Source: Microvirga sp. VF16 | GTDB lineage: Bacteria; Pseudomonadota; Alphaproteobacteria; Rhizobiales; Beijerinckiaceae | DNA: 64,000 bases | Assembly (NCBI RefSeq): GCF_016864375.1 | Contig: NZ_CP069354.1 | Span: 1,178,001 to 1,242,000, forward strand | Direction of reading: 5' to 3' | Shown: piece by piece, positions 40,016-48,933 of the stretch | Layout of the letters: each line of letters starts with the position of its first letter | Position numbering within the stretch: position 1 is the stretch's first letter | Position numbers and translations under genes: made by a program | The notes under the pieces: model-generated | Databases searched by the model: none | What the model was told of the DNA's origin: nothing | The model's input: only the letters and a program-made list of their open reading frames with translations

Positions 40016-40450
40016 ATGTCGCGTCAGTCGCCCTTTGGGCATCCGTTCCTGTTAGGCTTCGATGAGATCGAGCAGGCGCTCGACCGTGTCGCAAAGGCGG
40101 CAGGAGACGGCTATCCGCCCTACAATATCGAGCGTCTGGCTCGCACCGAACACGCCCCCGAGCGTCTCCGCATTACCTTGGCCGTCGCCGGATTCACCCG
40201 GGATCAGCTGGAGGTGACCCTGGAGGAGAGCCAGCTCGTCATCAGGGGGCGCCAGTCCGACGACAAGACAAGGCACTTCCTTCATCGCGGCATCGCCGCC
40301 CGTCAGTTCCAGCGTACCTTCCTCCTTGTCGACGGCATGGAGGTGATGGGCGCGGACCTGTCCAACGGCCTATTGTCGATCGATCTCGCCCGGCCCGAGC
40401 CGGAGCGGATCATCCGCAAGATCGACATTATTGCGTCGGACAAGGTGTGA
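40016..40450 (+). CDS. small heat-shock protein, Hsp20/alpha-crystallin family
   Basis: ATP-independent holdase chaperone of 144 residues. The alpha-crystallin domain covers about 35-130: YNIERLARTEHAPERLRITLAVAGF, TLEESQLVIRGRQ, then the A-X-X-X-F-X-R segment FLHRGIAARQFQRTFLL and the L-X-G motif as NGLLSIDLARPEPE. The short C-terminal extension lacks a clear I-X-I, though KIDIIA is close. The class resembles IbpA/HspH of alphaproteobacteria. It is followed after 25 bases by a DUF1150 gene, a conserved pairing in this class of bacteria. Confidence 0.94.
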   Translation: MSRQSPFGHPFLLGFDEIEQALDRVAKAAGDGYPPYNIERLARTEHAPERLRITLAVAGFTRDQLEVTLEESQLVIRGRQSDDKTRHFLHRGIAARQFQRTFLLVDGMEVMGADLSNGLLSIDLARPEPERIIRKIDIIASDKV

Positions 40451-40475
40451 CGGCATCCGCAAAAAGGAGATGTCC

Positions 40476-40742
40476 ATGAACTTCGATATCAAAAATCATA
40501 CCGTGCCGGCCCTGGACGTTGCCGAACTGGCGACCCTGGGTTTGGGGCAGATGGCCTATGTGAAGCCGCTCGAATCCGACGAGGTGGCGCGGCTGTTCCC
40601 GCAGGCGCCGAAGCTCCAGCCCGGCATGCGGCTGTTTGCGCTCCTGTCCGCCAGCGGCGAGCCGATCCTGCTGACGGACAACCACGAGACCGCCGTGGCC
40701 AATGCCTGGGCGCATGACCTGACGACGGTGAGCCTGCATTAG
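40476..40742 (+). CDS. DUF1150 family protein
   Basis: 88 residues of a conserved alphaproteobacterial family without known function. The core MAYVKPLESDEVARLF...GMRLFALLSASGEPILLTDNHETAVANAWAHDL (residues about 25-83) is the DUF1150 domain. AAAAAGGAG stands 7 bases before the ATG at 40476; another ATG at 40470 is too close to it, and the longer open frame from 40431 overlaps hsp20. Genes of this family regularly accompany Hsp20 genes, so a role in heat response is inferred from context only. Confidence 0.87.
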   Translation: MNFDIKNHTVPALDVAELATLGLGQMAYVKPLESDEVARLFPQAPKLQPGMRLFALLSASGEPILLTDNHETAVANAWAHDLTTVSLH

Positions 40743-40764
40743 GGCTCACCTCGTTTCGCTTTCT

Positions 40765-41520
40765 TCAGGCAATCGCCGCCACAGCCGCAATCAGCCGCTC
40801 GATGTCTTCCGGCCGGGAGAGCCGGTGGTCGCCGTCCTTGATCAGGGTCAACGACACGCTGTCTCCCGGCAGGTGCTCGACGAGCTGGAGTGCATGATCC
40901 CAGGGCACGTCGGGGTCCTCCATCCCCTGCAGAATATGGACCGGGCAGCCGGTCTGGATCGGCTTGTCGAGCAGGAGGTGCCTGCGCCCGTCCTCGATCA
41001 GCTTCCAGGTGATCGGGTAGGGATCGTCGGAATAGGCCGAAGGCCGGTGATAGACCCCGATCTCCTGCACGCCCTTCTTGAGATCCGCCGGAAAACGGTC
41101 CCACATCAGCCGCTCAGTCATATCGATGGCCGGCGCGATGAGGACGATGCCTGCGGGAGCAATCTCGGGCCGGGTCTTCATGAGGTGGCGGGCTGCCAGC
41201 AAACTGATCCAGCCTCCCATGGACGAGCCGACGAAGATCGGGCGCTCGTTGACGAAAAGCTCGATCACGGTCAGCGCATCCTCGAGCCAGCGGGAAATCG
41301 TCCCGTCCTCGAAGGCTCCTTCCGATTCGCCGTGACCGCTATAGTCGAAGCGAAGGAAGGCGCGGCCGTTCTCCTTCGCCCAGTCGTCGAGGGCGGTTGC
41401 CTTGGTGGCGCGCATGTCGGACTTGAAGCCGCCGAGCCACACGGCAGGTGGTCCTTTTCCCTCGCGGGACAAAACGGCGATGGAGCGGGCATCCTGGCCA
41501 GCCGTGACGCTTTGCGGCAT
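40765..41520 (-). CDS. alpha/beta hydrolase (ABHD10-like)
   Basis: 251 residues. The early strand-loop VWLGGFKSDMRATKATALDDWA and FDYSGHGESEGAFEDGTISRW are typical of the bacterial relatives of mitochondrial ABHD10. The nucleophile elbow is GSSMGGW with Ser100; the acid is probably in LQGMEDPDVPW and the base in KDGDHRLSRPEDIERLI. Substrate is unknown; ABHD10 is a thioesterase/esterase, so an acyl ester or thioester is possible. It is convergent with the DUF1150 gene (22-bp gap) and divergent from the glycosyltransferase gene. Confidence 0.88.
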   Translation of the reverse strand: MPQSVTAGQDARSIAVLSREGKGPPAVWLGGFKSDMRATKATALDDWAKENGRAFLRFDYSGHGESEGAFEDGTISRWLEDALTVIELFVNERPIFVGSSMGGWISLLAARHLMKTRPEIAPAGIVLIAPAIDMTERLMWDRFPADLKKGVQEIGVYHRPSAYSDDPYPITWKLIEDGRRHLLLDKPIQTGCPVHILQGMEDPDVPWDHALQLVEHLPGDSVSLTLIKDGDHRLSRPEDIERLIAAVAAIA

Positions 41521-41620
41521 GGTTAACTCATCCTCAACTGCTTTGAAGCAACCGTTTCTAGACGATTCTTTTGAGAAGGCTCTTACATCCGTGAGTTTTT
41601 CAACACGACCCGGCGGAGGG

Positions 41621-42835
41621 ATGGCTTTTCCGTCCTCTCATGTTCATCCGCTGGAGGGCCGGACCATCCTGCAGATCGTGCCCGAACTCGAAGCCGGCGG
41701 AGCCGAGCGCACCACGGTCGATATTGCCGAAGGCCTGGTCCATGCCGGGGCCCGCGCCCTTGTGGCCACGGAGGGCGGGCGACTGGTCGGCGAGCTCCAG
41801 ACCAAGGGCGGTGTCTGGATTCCGTTTCCGGCGGCGACGAAGAACCCGTTCTCCATGCTCGTCAACGTGCGAAAGCTCGCCCGAATCTGCCACAACGAGC
41901 GGGTTTCGCTCGTACATGCCCGCTCGCGGGCACCCGCCTGGGTGGGCTTGGGCGCCGCGCGCTCCCTCAACCTTCCCTTCGTGACCACTTATCACGGCAG
42001 CTATTCCGGCCGTTCGTCCGTGAAGGTCCTCTACAATTCCGTGATGGCGCGGGGTGATGCGGTGATCGCCAATTCCCATTATACGGGGGAGCTGATCCGC
42101 TCGGTCTATCCCCAGTCTGGAGACCGCATCCGCGTCATCCACCGGGGAACGGATTTTTCGGTCTTCTCGCCCCAGGCCATCGCGCCGGAGCGGATCGAAG
42201 CCTTGAGAAAGGCCTGGGAAGTTTCTCCGCACGAGCGCGTGGTGCTGCTCGCCGCCCGTCTCACCGGCTGGAAAGGCCAGAAGGTGCTGATCGAGGCGGC
42301 GGCCAAGCTGCGCGATGCGGGCCTCACCGACGTGGCCTATATCCTCGCCGGCGACCCGCAGGGGAGGGACTCTTATGTGAAGGACCTCGATAACCTGATC
42401 GAGGCACGTAAGTTGAAGGGCGTCGTGCGCCGGGTCGGCCATTGCACCGACATGCCGGCGGCCTTCCTGGCGGCCTCCGTCGTCACCGTGCCCTCGACCG
42501 AGCCCGAAGCCTTCGGCCGCTCGGCCGTGGAGGCGCAGGCCATGGGAACGCCGGTCGTGGTGTCCGATCTCGGAGCCGTGCCGGAGACGGTCCTGTCCCC
42601 GCCGGCCGTGCCTCCGCATGAGCGGACGGGCTGGCGGATCCCGGCCGGAGATGCCGATGCTCTGGCCGAAGCGGTCGGAGCCGCGCTGAATCTGGGTGCC
42701 AGCGCCAGGATCGCCCTGGGCACCAGGGCGAGGACTCATGTGGAGCGTCATTTCTCGCTCGAACGCATGGTGTCCAGTACCCTCGATGTGTATTCGGCTC
42801 TTCTTGAGAGTCGTTTTACCCATCGAACAAGTTGA
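41621..42835 (+). CDS. family 4 glycosyltransferase
   Basis: A GT-B fold retaining transferase, 404 residues from ATG 41621. The N-terminal acceptor domain starts LEGRTILQIVPELEAGGAERTTVDIAEGL, in which EAGGAERT is the glycine-rich loop. The C-terminal donor domain has ARLTGWKGQKVLIEAAAKL and VPSTEPEAFGRSAVEAQAMGTPVVVSDLGAVPETV (E-X7-E motif as EPEAFGRSAVE, split here for clarity). GGAGGG lies almost against the ATG; an in-frame GTG at 41591 has a more usual spacing from GAGAAGG and would add 10 residues. Sugar and acceptor are unknown; lipopolysaccharide or exopolysaccharide work is plausible. Confidence 0.9.
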   Translation: MAFPSSHVHPLEGRTILQIVPELEAGGAERTTVDIAEGLVHAGARALVATEGGRLVGELQTKGGVWIPFPAATKNPFSMLVNVRKLARICHNERVSLVHARSRAPAWVGLGAARSLNLPFVTTYHGSYSGRSSVKVLYNSVMARGDAVIANSHYTGELIRSVYPQSGDRIRVIHRGTDFSVFSPQAIAPERIEALRKAWEVSPHERVVLLAARLTGWKGQKVLIEAAAKLRDAGLTDVAYILAGDPQGRDSYVKDLDNLIEARKLKGVVRRVGHCTDMPAAFLAASVVTVPSTEPEAFGRSAVEAQAMGTPVVVSDLGAVPETVLSPPAVPPHERTGWRIPAGDADALAEAVGAALNLGASARIALGTRARTHVERHFSLERMVSSTLDVYSALLESRFTHRTS

Positions 42836-42950
42836 CTTCCCGCGCATTTGCGCGAAATGTCGATTCATTCGTGGCAAGGCTGAGCATTCAAAGCAGGGAT
42901 CCCTTGGGATCTCCGATCCTCGGCCTAGCCTTTAATAGGAGATACGAGCC

Positions 42951-43493
42951 ATTCGCAGACCAATGAGAGCCATGCCGGTGCCGCAAAAGGACGGACCGCG
43001 CGCCAACCGAGATATTCGCGGTGTTCGCGAAGTGCAGCTGATCGACGATGCAGGGCAGAACCGAGGCGTAGTGCCTTTCTTCGATGCCCTGAAGGTTGCT
43101 GAAGAGGCAGGCCTTGATCTCGTGGAGATCTCGCCGAACGCAACCCCTCCCGTCTGCAAGATCCTCGATTACGGCAAATTCCGCTTCCTGGAGCAGAAGA
43201 AAGCCTCCGAGGCGCGCAAGAAGCAGAAGACGGTCGAGGTCAAGGAAATCAAGCTGCGTCCCGGCATCGACGACCACGATTACGAGGTCAAGATGAAGGC
43301 GATGAAGGGCTTCTTCGAGGAAGGCAACAAGGTGAAGATCACCCTGCGCTTCCGCGGCCGTGAGATGGCGCACCAATCCCTCGGCCTGAAGGTCCTGGAT
43401 CGGGTCAAGGCCGATGTGGGCGATCTCGCCAAGGTCGAGATGGAGCCGAACTTCGAAGGCCGTCAGGTCGTCATGGTCCTGGCGCCGCGCTAA
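42951..43493 (+). CDS. infC: translation initiation factor IF-3, with probable ATT start
   Basis: Binds the 30S subunit and checks initiator tRNA and start codon. From ATT at 42951 the product is 180 residues; TAGGAG precedes ATT by about 9 bases. The first in-frame ATG codons (42963 and 42972) are at poor distance from any Shine-Dalgarno. The N-domain has [20 protein letters not shown] and [21 protein letters not shown]; the C-domain has [20 protein letters not shown] and [14 protein letters not shown]. Known infC genes use AUU as part of autoregulation, since IF-3 discriminates against such starts; the same control is inferred here. rpmI and rplT follow. Confidence 0.93.
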   Translation: MRRPMRAMPVPQKDGPRANRDIRGVREVQLIDDAGQNRGVVPFFDALKVAEEAGLDLVEISPNATPPVCKILDYGKFRFLEQKKASEARKKQKTVEVKEIKLRPGIDDHDYEVKMKAMKGFFEEGNKVKITLRFRGREMAHQSLGLKVLDRVKADVGDLAKVEMEPNFEGRQVVMVLAPR

Positions 43494-43519
43494 GGGGCTC
43501 CCCATACAGTGAAATTCAT

Positions 43520-43551
43520 GGCCGTCGGGGTCCCGGCGGCCATTGCTTTTT
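43520..43551 (+). terminator. stem-loop with T-run after infC
   Basis: GGCCGTCGGG (43520-43529), loop GT, CCCGGCGGCC (43532-43541; one G-T wobble), then ATTGC and TTTTT to 43551. It lies between infC and rpmI, which are often co-transcribed, so it may end the infC transcript or attenuate the downstream ribosomal genes. Confidence 0.6.
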
Positions 43552-43692
43552 GGGCGGCCTTCTGTCATAAGCCGCCCTTCATTGAACCGCCCGGCTGTTA
43601 GGGCTGCCGTGGCGGTTCGTTTTGCTCATGCAGCAATGAAAAGGCCAAGGTGCGGCTTTGCCGCTCCGGAAGCCTGTCCAAAGGAGAGCCAA

Positions 43693-43893
43693 ATGCCCAA
43701 GCTGAAGACGAAGTCTGGCGCTAAAAAGCGCTTCAAGATCACTGGCACCGGCAAGGTCGTTTACGCCCAGGCCGGCAAGCGCCACGGGATGATCAAGCGG
43801 ACCAAGAAGCAGATCCGCAACCTGCGCGGCACCACGACCCTGTTCGAGGGCGACGCGTACAACGTGAAGAAGTACTTCCTGCCGAACGGCTAA
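43693..43893 (+). CDS. rpmI: 50S ribosomal protein L35
   Basis: 66 residues, the standard L35 length: [20 protein letters not shown], then [20 protein letters not shown] and ending [16 protein letters not shown] lies before the ATG at 43693. The open frame extends upstream to 43543 but that part is not L35. rplT follows after 42 bases. The upstream gap of about 200 bp holds the stem-loop at 43520-43551 and could also hold a separate promoter. Confidence 0.97.
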   Translation: MPKLKTKSGAKKRFKITGTGKVVYAQAGKRHGMIKRTKKQIRNLRGTTTLFEGDAYNVKKYFLPNG

Positions 43894-43935
43894 GGCGGTT
43901 CTTTCCCACATCCCGGATTTTGAAGGAGTTTTTAA

Positions 43936-44304
43936 ATGGCCCGCGTCAAACGGGGCGTTACCGCCCACGCCAAGCACAAGAAGGTTTTTAAGGCAGCCAA
44001 GGGTTTCTACGGCCGCCGCAAGAACACCATCCGCATCGCCAAGCAGGCGGTCGAGAAGAGCATGCAATATGCCACTCGCGACCGTCGCAACAAGAAGCGC
44101 ACCTTCCGTGCGCTCTGGATCCAGCGTCTCAACGCTGCCGTCCGCATGCATGGCTTGACCTATTCCCGATTTATCGACGGTCTCGGCAAGGCTGGGATCG
44201 AGGTCGATCGCAAGGTCCTGTCCGAGCTGGCCATCCACGAGCCGGCGGCTTTCGCCGCTTACGTGGAACGTGCCAAGGCCGCCCTGCCGCAGCAGGCTGC
44301 CTAA
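43936..44304 (+). CDS. rplT: 50S ribosomal protein L20
   Basis: 122 residues of a basic 23S rRNA-binding assembly protein: [60 protein letters not shown] and [21 protein letters not shown] in order. GAAGGAG precedes the ATG. In other bacteria L20 represses its own operon by binding the mRNA; whether that occurs here is unknown. An 11-bp stem-loop follows the stop by about 20 bases. Confidence 0.98.
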   Translation: MARVKRGVTAHAKHKKVFKAAKGFYGRRKNTIRIAKQAVEKSMQYATRDRRNKKRTFRALWIQRLNAAVRMHGLTYSRFIDGLGKAGIEVDRKVLSELAIHEPAAFAAYVERAKAALPQQAA

Positions 44305-44322
44305 GGTCGGATAGACTGCTTT

Positions 44323-44350
44323 CGGTGCGGCTGGCTTTTCAGCCGCACCG
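44323..44350 (+). terminator. stem-loop after rplT
   Basis: CGGTGCGGCTG (44323-44333), loop GCTTTT, CAGCCGCACCG (44340-44350): a perfect 11-bp stem shortly after rplT. The following bases are only moderately T-rich. It probably separates the ribosomal protein genes from pheST. Confidence 0.6.
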
Positions 44351-44496
44351 CCTTATTCCCCCTTCTCCGAGACCATTCGCGCTGACGGCCTTATGCGCTG
44401 TCGGTTGCTATTACGCGGCTCGGACGACTTGACGGTTCCCGCGCCGCGCCTCACTCAAGGCGCCTGCATTTGGCGCTTGCATCTGGCCAGGGACCG

Positions 44497-45579
44497 ATGA
44501 CCGATCTCAATCAACTCGAACATGACCTGCTTTCCCAGGTCGATGCCGCCGGCGACGAAGCGGCTCTGGAATCCGTGCGTGTCTCCGCGCTCGGCAAGAA
44601 GGGCTCCGTCTCCGACCTCCTGAAGACCCTCGGCGCCATGACGCCCGAGGAGCGGAAAGAACGCGGCCCCCTCATCAATGGCCTGCGCGACAAGGTGCAG
44701 GGCGCTATCTCCGCCAAGAAGGACACGCTCGCCGAGGCTGCCCTCGATGCTCGGCTCTCCGCCGAGCGCATCGACGTGACGCTTCCCGTGCCGGAAGCGC
44801 CGGAGGCCCGAGGTCGTATCCACCCGATCAGCCAGGTGGTCGAAGAACTGACGGCGATCTTCGCCGATATGGGCTTCTCCGTGGCCGAGGGACCGGATAT
44901 CGAGACGGATTATCTCAATTTCACGGCGCTCAACTTCCCCGAGGGCCATCCGGCTCGCGAGATGCACGACACCTTCTTCCTCGCTCCCGACGAGAAGGGC
45001 GAGCGCAAGGTGCTGCGCACGCATACCTCGCCGGTCCAGATCCGCACGATGACGTCCAAGGCGCCGCCGATCCGGGTGATCATCCCGGGCCGGACCTACC
45101 GTCACGACTCGGACCAGACCCACACGCCGATGTTCCACCAGGTGGAAGGCCTCGTCATCGACAAGCAGGCCAACATCGCGCACATGAAGTGGGTGCTGGA
45201 GGAGTTCTGCAAGGCCTTCTTCGAGGTCGAGCAGGTGAAGATGCGCTTCCGCCCGTCCTTCTTCCCCTTCACTGAGCCCTCCGCCGAGGTCGACATCCAG
45301 TGCTCGCGCAAGGGCGGCGAGATCCGCTTCGGCGAGGGCACCGACTGGCTCGAGATCCTCGGCTGCGGCATGGTCCATCCGAACGTGCTGCGCAATTGCG
45401 GGCTCGATCCGGACGAGGTCCAAGGCTTTGCCTGGGGCATGGGCATCGACCGTATCGCCATGCTGAAATACGGCATGCCGGACCTGCGTCCCTTCTTCGA
45501 GGCCGATGTGCGCTGGCTGAACCATTATGGCTTCCGCCCGCTCGATATCCCGAGCCTCGTCAGCGGCCTCACGTCGTAA
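44497..45579 (+). CDS. pheS: phenylalanyl-tRNA synthetase alpha subunit
   Basis: Catalytic subunit of the (alpha-beta)2 class II synthetase. 360 residues from [24 protein letters not shown] lies directly before the ATG. The N-terminal coiled-coil (1-85) is followed by the class II core: [48 protein letters not shown] (motif 2 start), [38 protein letters not shown] and the motif 3 [18 protein letters not shown]. Its TAA stop overlaps an ATG (TAATG) that could start the DUF559 gene with a leader. The beta-subunit gene follows after that gene. Confidence 0.97.
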   Translation: MTDLNQLEHDLLSQVDAAGDEAALESVRVSALGKKGSVSDLLKTLGAMTPEERKERGPLINGLRDKVQGAISAKKDTLAEAALDARLSAERIDVTLPVPEAPEARGRIHPISQVVEELTAIFADMGFSVAEGPDIETDYLNFTALNFPEGHPAREMHDTFFLAPDEKGERKVLRTHTSPVQIRTMTSKAPPIRVIIPGRTYRHDSDQTHTPMFHQVEGLVIDKQANIAHMKWVLEEFCKAFFEVEQVKMRFRPSFFPFTEPSAEVDIQCSRKGGEIRFGEGTDWLEILGCGMVHPNVLRNCGLDPDEVQGFAWGMGIDRIAMLKYGMPDLRPFFEADVRWLNHYGFRPLDIPSLVSGLTS

Positions 45580-45602
45580 TGATTGCGCGCGAGCCCATAG
45601 AG

Positions 45603-45722
45603 CCCTCTCCCCCCTTGTGGGGGAGAGATGGAGAGGGGGGTAGCCACGGGTCGAGCGGGAATGCCGATCGACCCGATGGCGCCGTACCCCCCTCCCTAAC
45701 CCTCCCCCACAAGGAGGGAGGG
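45603..45722. repeat. inner-type palindromic element (B-B') between pheS and the DUF559 gene
   Basis: CCCTCTCC...TTGTGGGGGAGAG...GAGGGGGGTA at 45603-45641 is mirrored by TACCCCCCTCCC...CCCACAAGGAGGGAGGGG at 45687-45722. The arms match the inner arms of the elements at 225-448 and 62803-63140. Unlike those, it sits in the middle of an operon and one of its frames is open from the pheS stop to the DUF559 gene, so it could be translated as a proline/glycine-rich leader. Confidence 0.75.
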
Positions 45723-45755
45723 GATGGGCCTGCGCATGCTGAAGTGAAGCCGCAG

Positions 45756-46115
45756 ATGCGGTCGCAGGCCAAGCGGATGCGTCGTGAGATGACGCCGGCC
45801 GAGCGCAAGCTCTGGCATTCTCTCAAGGCTCATCGCTTCCAGGGACTGCATATGCGGCGTCAGGTTCCCATAGGACCCTACGTGGCGGATTTCATCTGCC
45901 ACTCGGCAAAGCTCGTGATCGAGGTCGATGGCTCCCAACATGGCTTCGACCGGCATGTTGAGCAGGATCGAGCAAGAGATTCCTGGTTCGAAGCGCGGGG
46001 CTATCGGGTCCTTCGCTTTTGGAACCACGATGTCATGACGGCTCTCGACAGCGTTCTCGATACAATTTTCGCAACTATTCCATCCAACCTGCCCATTGCA
46101 GGAGATACACCATGA
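45756..46115 (+). CDS. DUF559 domain protein (restriction-endonuclease-like fold) between pheS and pheT
   Basis: 119 residues from [20 protein letters not shown]. The DUF559 domain resembles very-short-patch repair and PD-(D/E)XK nucleases: [24 protein letters not shown] (residues 13-36) leads into [20 protein letters not shown], where Asp, Glu and Asp fit the D...E-X-D metal-binding pattern, then [20 protein letters not shown] and [10 protein letters not shown]. The frame is open from an ATG at 45579 overlapping the pheS stop; translation from there would add 59 residues encoded largely by a repeat. The stop overlaps the pheT start (ATGA). Nuclease activity is an inference from the fold; cellular role unknown. 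Confidence 0.85.
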   Translation: MRSQAKRMRREMTPAERKLWHSLKAHRFQGLHMRRQVPIGPYVADFICHSAKLVIEVDGSQHGFDRHVEQDRARDSWFEARGYRVLRFWNHDVMTALDSVLDTIFATIPSNLPIAGDTP

Positions 46116-48523
46116 AATTCACCCTATCCTGGCTCAAGGATCATCTCGAGACCTCGGCCTCCCTCGACGAGATCGTCGAGACGCTCACCCGCATCGGCCT
46201 TGAGGTCGAAGGGGTTGAGGACAAGGCGAAGACGCTGGCGCCCTACAAGGTGGCCTATGTGATTTCTGCCGAGCAGCACCCCAATGCCGATCGCCTGCGC
46301 GTGTGCATGGTCGATACGGGCGAGGGAGCGCCGATCCAGGTGGTGTGCGGCGCCCCGAATGCCCGCACCGGCATGAAGAGCGTGTTTGCGCCGCCCGGCA
46401 CCTACATCCCGGGCAAGAACATCACGCTCGGCGTCGGCACCATCCGCGGCGTCGAGAGTGCGGGCATGCTGTGCTCTGCGGCGGAGCTCGAAATCTCCGA
46501 CGATCACGACGGGATCATCGACCTTCCGGCCGATGCGCCGGTGGGCGTTCCTTACGCGACCTATGAGGGCCTCGACGATCCGGTGATCGAGATCAACCTG
46601 ACGCCGAACCGTCCCGACTGCACCTCGATTCACGGCATCGCCCGCGATCTGGCAGCCGTCGGCCTCGGCACGCTCAAGGGCGATGCCGTGCAGGCTGTTG
46701 CGGCCAAGGGCGCGTGCCCAGTTTCGGTGACGATCGAGGACGAGAAGCTCTGCCCGGCTTTTGCGCTCCGCCTCGTGCGCGGCGTGAAGAACGGGCCGTC
46801 GCCGGATTGGATGCAGCGCCGCCTGCTCTCCATCGGTCTTCGCCCGATCAATGCGCTCGTCGACATCACCAACTACATGACCTTCGATCGCGGCCGTCCG
46901 CTGCACGTCTTCGACGCCAAGAAGGTGAACGGCAACCTCACCGTTCGCCGTGCGAAGGAAGGCGAAGAGGTGCTGGCGCTCGACACCCGCACCTACAAGC
47001 TCGACCCGAGCATCGTGGTGATCGCCGACGAGAGCGGCGTCGAGTCCATCGGCGGCATCATGGGTGGCGAGCATTCGGGTTGCGACGAGAATACGACCGA
47101 CGTGCTGATCGAATCGGCGCTGTGGGATCCGCACAACATCGCGCAGACCGGCCGCAAGCTGGGGATCATCACGGATGCCCGCTATCGCTTCGAGCGCGGC
47201 GTCGATCCGGCCTTCACATTGCCGGGTCTCGACCTTGCCACCAAGCTGGTCATCGACCTCTGTGGTGGCGAGGCGAGCGAGGCCACGGTGGCCGGAAAGG
47301 TACCCGAAGACACGCGCGTCATCGAATTCCCCTGGAGCGAGGTTCCGCGCCTGTCGGGTCTCGACGTGCAGCCTTCCGAATCTGAGGCGATCCTCAAGAA
47401 GCTCGGCTTCCATCTTCAGGGCTCGGGCGAGCGTGTCGGCGTGACAGTACCGTCCTGGCGTCCCGACATCGAGGGCAAGGCCGATCTCGTCGAGGAGGTG
47501 ATCCGCATCGCCGGCGTCGACCGCATCCTGCCGAAGCCTCTGCCGCGCCTCGAAGACACGGTCGCGAAGCCCATCCTGACCCTGATCCAGAGGCGCACGC
47601 GTCTGGCCCGCCGCTCGCTCGCTGTGCGCGGGCTGGTGGAGGCCGTCACCTGGTCCTTCATTGCCAAGAGCGAAGCGGAGCTGTTCGGGGGCGGCGATGC
47701 GCGCCTGGCGCTCGCCAATCCGATTGCCGCCGAGCTCTCCGATATGCGCCCATCCCTGCTGCCGGGCCTTCTGAAGGCGGCGCAGCGCAATGCGGATCGC
47801 GGTTATGGCGACGTGGCGCTCTTCGAGGTTGGCCAGACCTTCGCCTCCGATGAGCCGGAAGGCCAGTCGATCAAGGCGGCTGCGGTCCGCCGCGGCACCG
47901 CGCGGGCCGAGGGCGTGGGACGCCACTGGGACGGCGGCGCGCAGAGCGTCGATGCGTTCGACGCCAAGGCGGATGTGCTGGCGCTTCTCGCAGCGCTCGG
48001 CATTCCCGCCGGCGGTCTTCAGATCGTCGCGGGTGGCCCGTCCTGGTTCCATCCCGGTCGTTCGGGCACCTTGCAGTTCGGCCCGAAGAACGTGGTCGGC
48101 GCTTTCGGCGAGGTGCATCCGAAGGTGCTGAAGGCGCTCGACCTGAAGGGGCCGTTGGTGGCCTTCGAGCTCAATCTCGATGCGCTTGTGCCACCGAAGG
48201 CGAAGCCGACCAAGATGAAGCCGAAGCTCAACCTGCCCGACTTCCAGCCGCTCACCCGCGACTTCGCCTTCGTGGTCGGCCGCAACGTGGCGGCCGGCGA
48301 CATCGTGAAGGCGGCGCAAGGAGCCGAGCGCCAGCTGATCGTCGGGGTCGACGTGTTCGACATCTACGAGGGCACCGGCATCGACCCGGACAAGAAGTCC
48401 GTCGCCATCGCCGTGACCCTGCAGCCGACCGAGAAGACGCTCACCGACGCGGAGATCGAGGCCGTCTCGGCCAAGATCGTCGGGGAGGTGTCGAAGAAGA
48501 CCGGGGCGGTGTTGCGGTCCTGA
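46112..48523 (+). CDS. pheT: phenylalanyl-tRNA synthetase beta subunit
   Basis: 803 residues from [27 protein letters not shown] precedes the ATG. Domains: tRNA-binding OB-fold at about 40-150 (VICGAPN-type wording at [20 protein letters not shown]), B3/B4 editing domain near 210-390 with the phrase [19 protein letters not shown] and [16 protein letters not shown]5 domain near 400-475, a synthetase-like core near 490-690 with VEAVTWSFI, and the C-terminal anticodon-binding FDX-ACB domain ([15 protein letters not shown]). The start overlaps the DUF559 stop by 4 bases, so all three genes of this stretch are translationally linked. Confidence 0.97.
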   Translation: MKFTLSWLKDHLETSASLDEIVETLTRIGLEVEGVEDKAKTLAPYKVAYVISAEQHPNADRLRVCMVDTGEGAPIQVVCGAPNARTGMKSVFAPPGTYIPGKNITLGVGTIRGVESAGMLCSAAELEISDDHDGIIDLPADAPVGVPYATYEGLDDPVIEINLTPNRPDCTSIHGIARDLAAVGLGTLKGDAVQAVAAKGACPVSVTIEDEKLCPAFALRLVRGVKNGPSPDWMQRRLLSIGLRPINALVDITNYMTFDRGRPLHVFDAKKVNGNLTVRRAKEGEEVLALDTRTYKLDPSIVVIADESGVESIGGIMGGEHSGCDENTTDVLIESALWDPHNIAQTGRKLGIITDARYRFERGVDPAFTLPGLDLATKLVIDLCGGEASEATVAGKVPEDTRVIEFPWSEVPRLSGLDVQPSESEAILKKLGFHLQGSGERVGVTVPSWRPDIEGKADLVEEVIRIAGVDRILPKPLPRLEDTVAKPILTLIQRRTRLARRSLAVRGLVEAVTWSFIAKSEAELFGGGDARLALANPIAAELSDMRPSLLPGLLKAAQRNADRGYGDVALFEVGQTFASDEPEGQSIKAAAVRRGTARAEGVGRHWDGGAQSVDAFDAKADVLALLAALGIPAGGLQIVAGGPSWFHPGRSGTLQFGPKNVVGAFGEVHPKVLKALDLKGPLVAFELNLDALVPPKAKPTKMKPKLNLPDFQPLTRDFAFVVGRNVAAGDIVKAAQGAERQLIVGVDVFDIYEGTGIDPDKKSVAIAVTLQPTEKTLTDAEIEAVSAKIVGEVSKKTGAVLRS

Positions 48524-48529
48524 CAAGTG

Positions 48530-48632
48530 GTCATCCCGGGGCCGCGCAGCGGAACCCGGGATCGTCCTCAAAATAGAGCGCCATACTCGTCTTACGATCC
48601 CGGATCGCGGTTATACCGCGTCCGGGATGACG
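48530..48632. repeat. two facing palindromic repeats after pheT
   Basis: GTCATCCCGGGGCCG...CCCGGGATCG (48530-48564) and CGATCCCGGATCGCGG...GTCCGGGATGACG (48595-48632) face each other in the 116-bp gap between the convergent pheT and GIY-YIG genes. They belong to the outer-arm family and may serve as a bidirectional terminator. Confidence 0.75.
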
Positions 48633-48639
48633 CTTGGGT

Positions 48640-48933
48640 TTAGGGGACGAACTCTTCCGCCAGATCCCGCCATTCCGGATTGTCTCGCTCAATCAGCTCG
48701 ATTTTCCAATCACGGCGCCATTTCTTGAGCTGCTTCTCGCGAGCAATGGCGGTCTCCGGGTTCTCGAAGACCTCGAAATAGACCAGCCGGTCCACATTGT
48801 AACGCGCAGTAAATCCCGGAATGGCATGGGTTTTATGTTCAAAGACCCGCTTATGCAGGTCGCTGGTGATCCCGATATAGAGCGGTCCATCCTTCCGGGT
48901 GGCTAGAATGTAAACGTAAAAGGCCTCAACCAT
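48640..48933 (-). CDS. GIY-YIG nuclease superfamily protein (small stand-alone)
   Basis: 97 residues forming a single GIY-YIG domain. The hallmark strands are FYVYILATRKDGPLYIGITS (Y-V-Y ... Y-I-G, residues 5-24) with the catalytic-type Arg and His in DLHKRVFEHKTH and GFTARYNVDRLVYFE, then the AIAREKQLKKWRRDWKIELI helix. The start ATG at 48933 follows GGGAGG by 7 bases; longer forms would be encoded by the palindromic repeat. It overlaps the end of moeB by 8 bases. Small proteins of this group are widespread; some may be nucleases, none is well defined functionally. Confidence 0.88.
   Translation of the reverse strand: MVEAFYVYILATRKDGPLYIGITSDLHKRVFEHKTHAIPGFTARYNVDRLVYFEVFENPETAIAREKQLKKWRRDWKIELIERDNPEWRDLAEEFVP

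Noticed and set aside
45756..46115. DUF559 gene as part of a restriction or defence island
   Set aside because: No methyltransferase, helicase, toxin or other defence gene is nearby; it sits in a translation operon.
46124..48571. 815-residue open frame antisense to pheT
   Set aside because: Same codon-bias artefact; pheT is certain.
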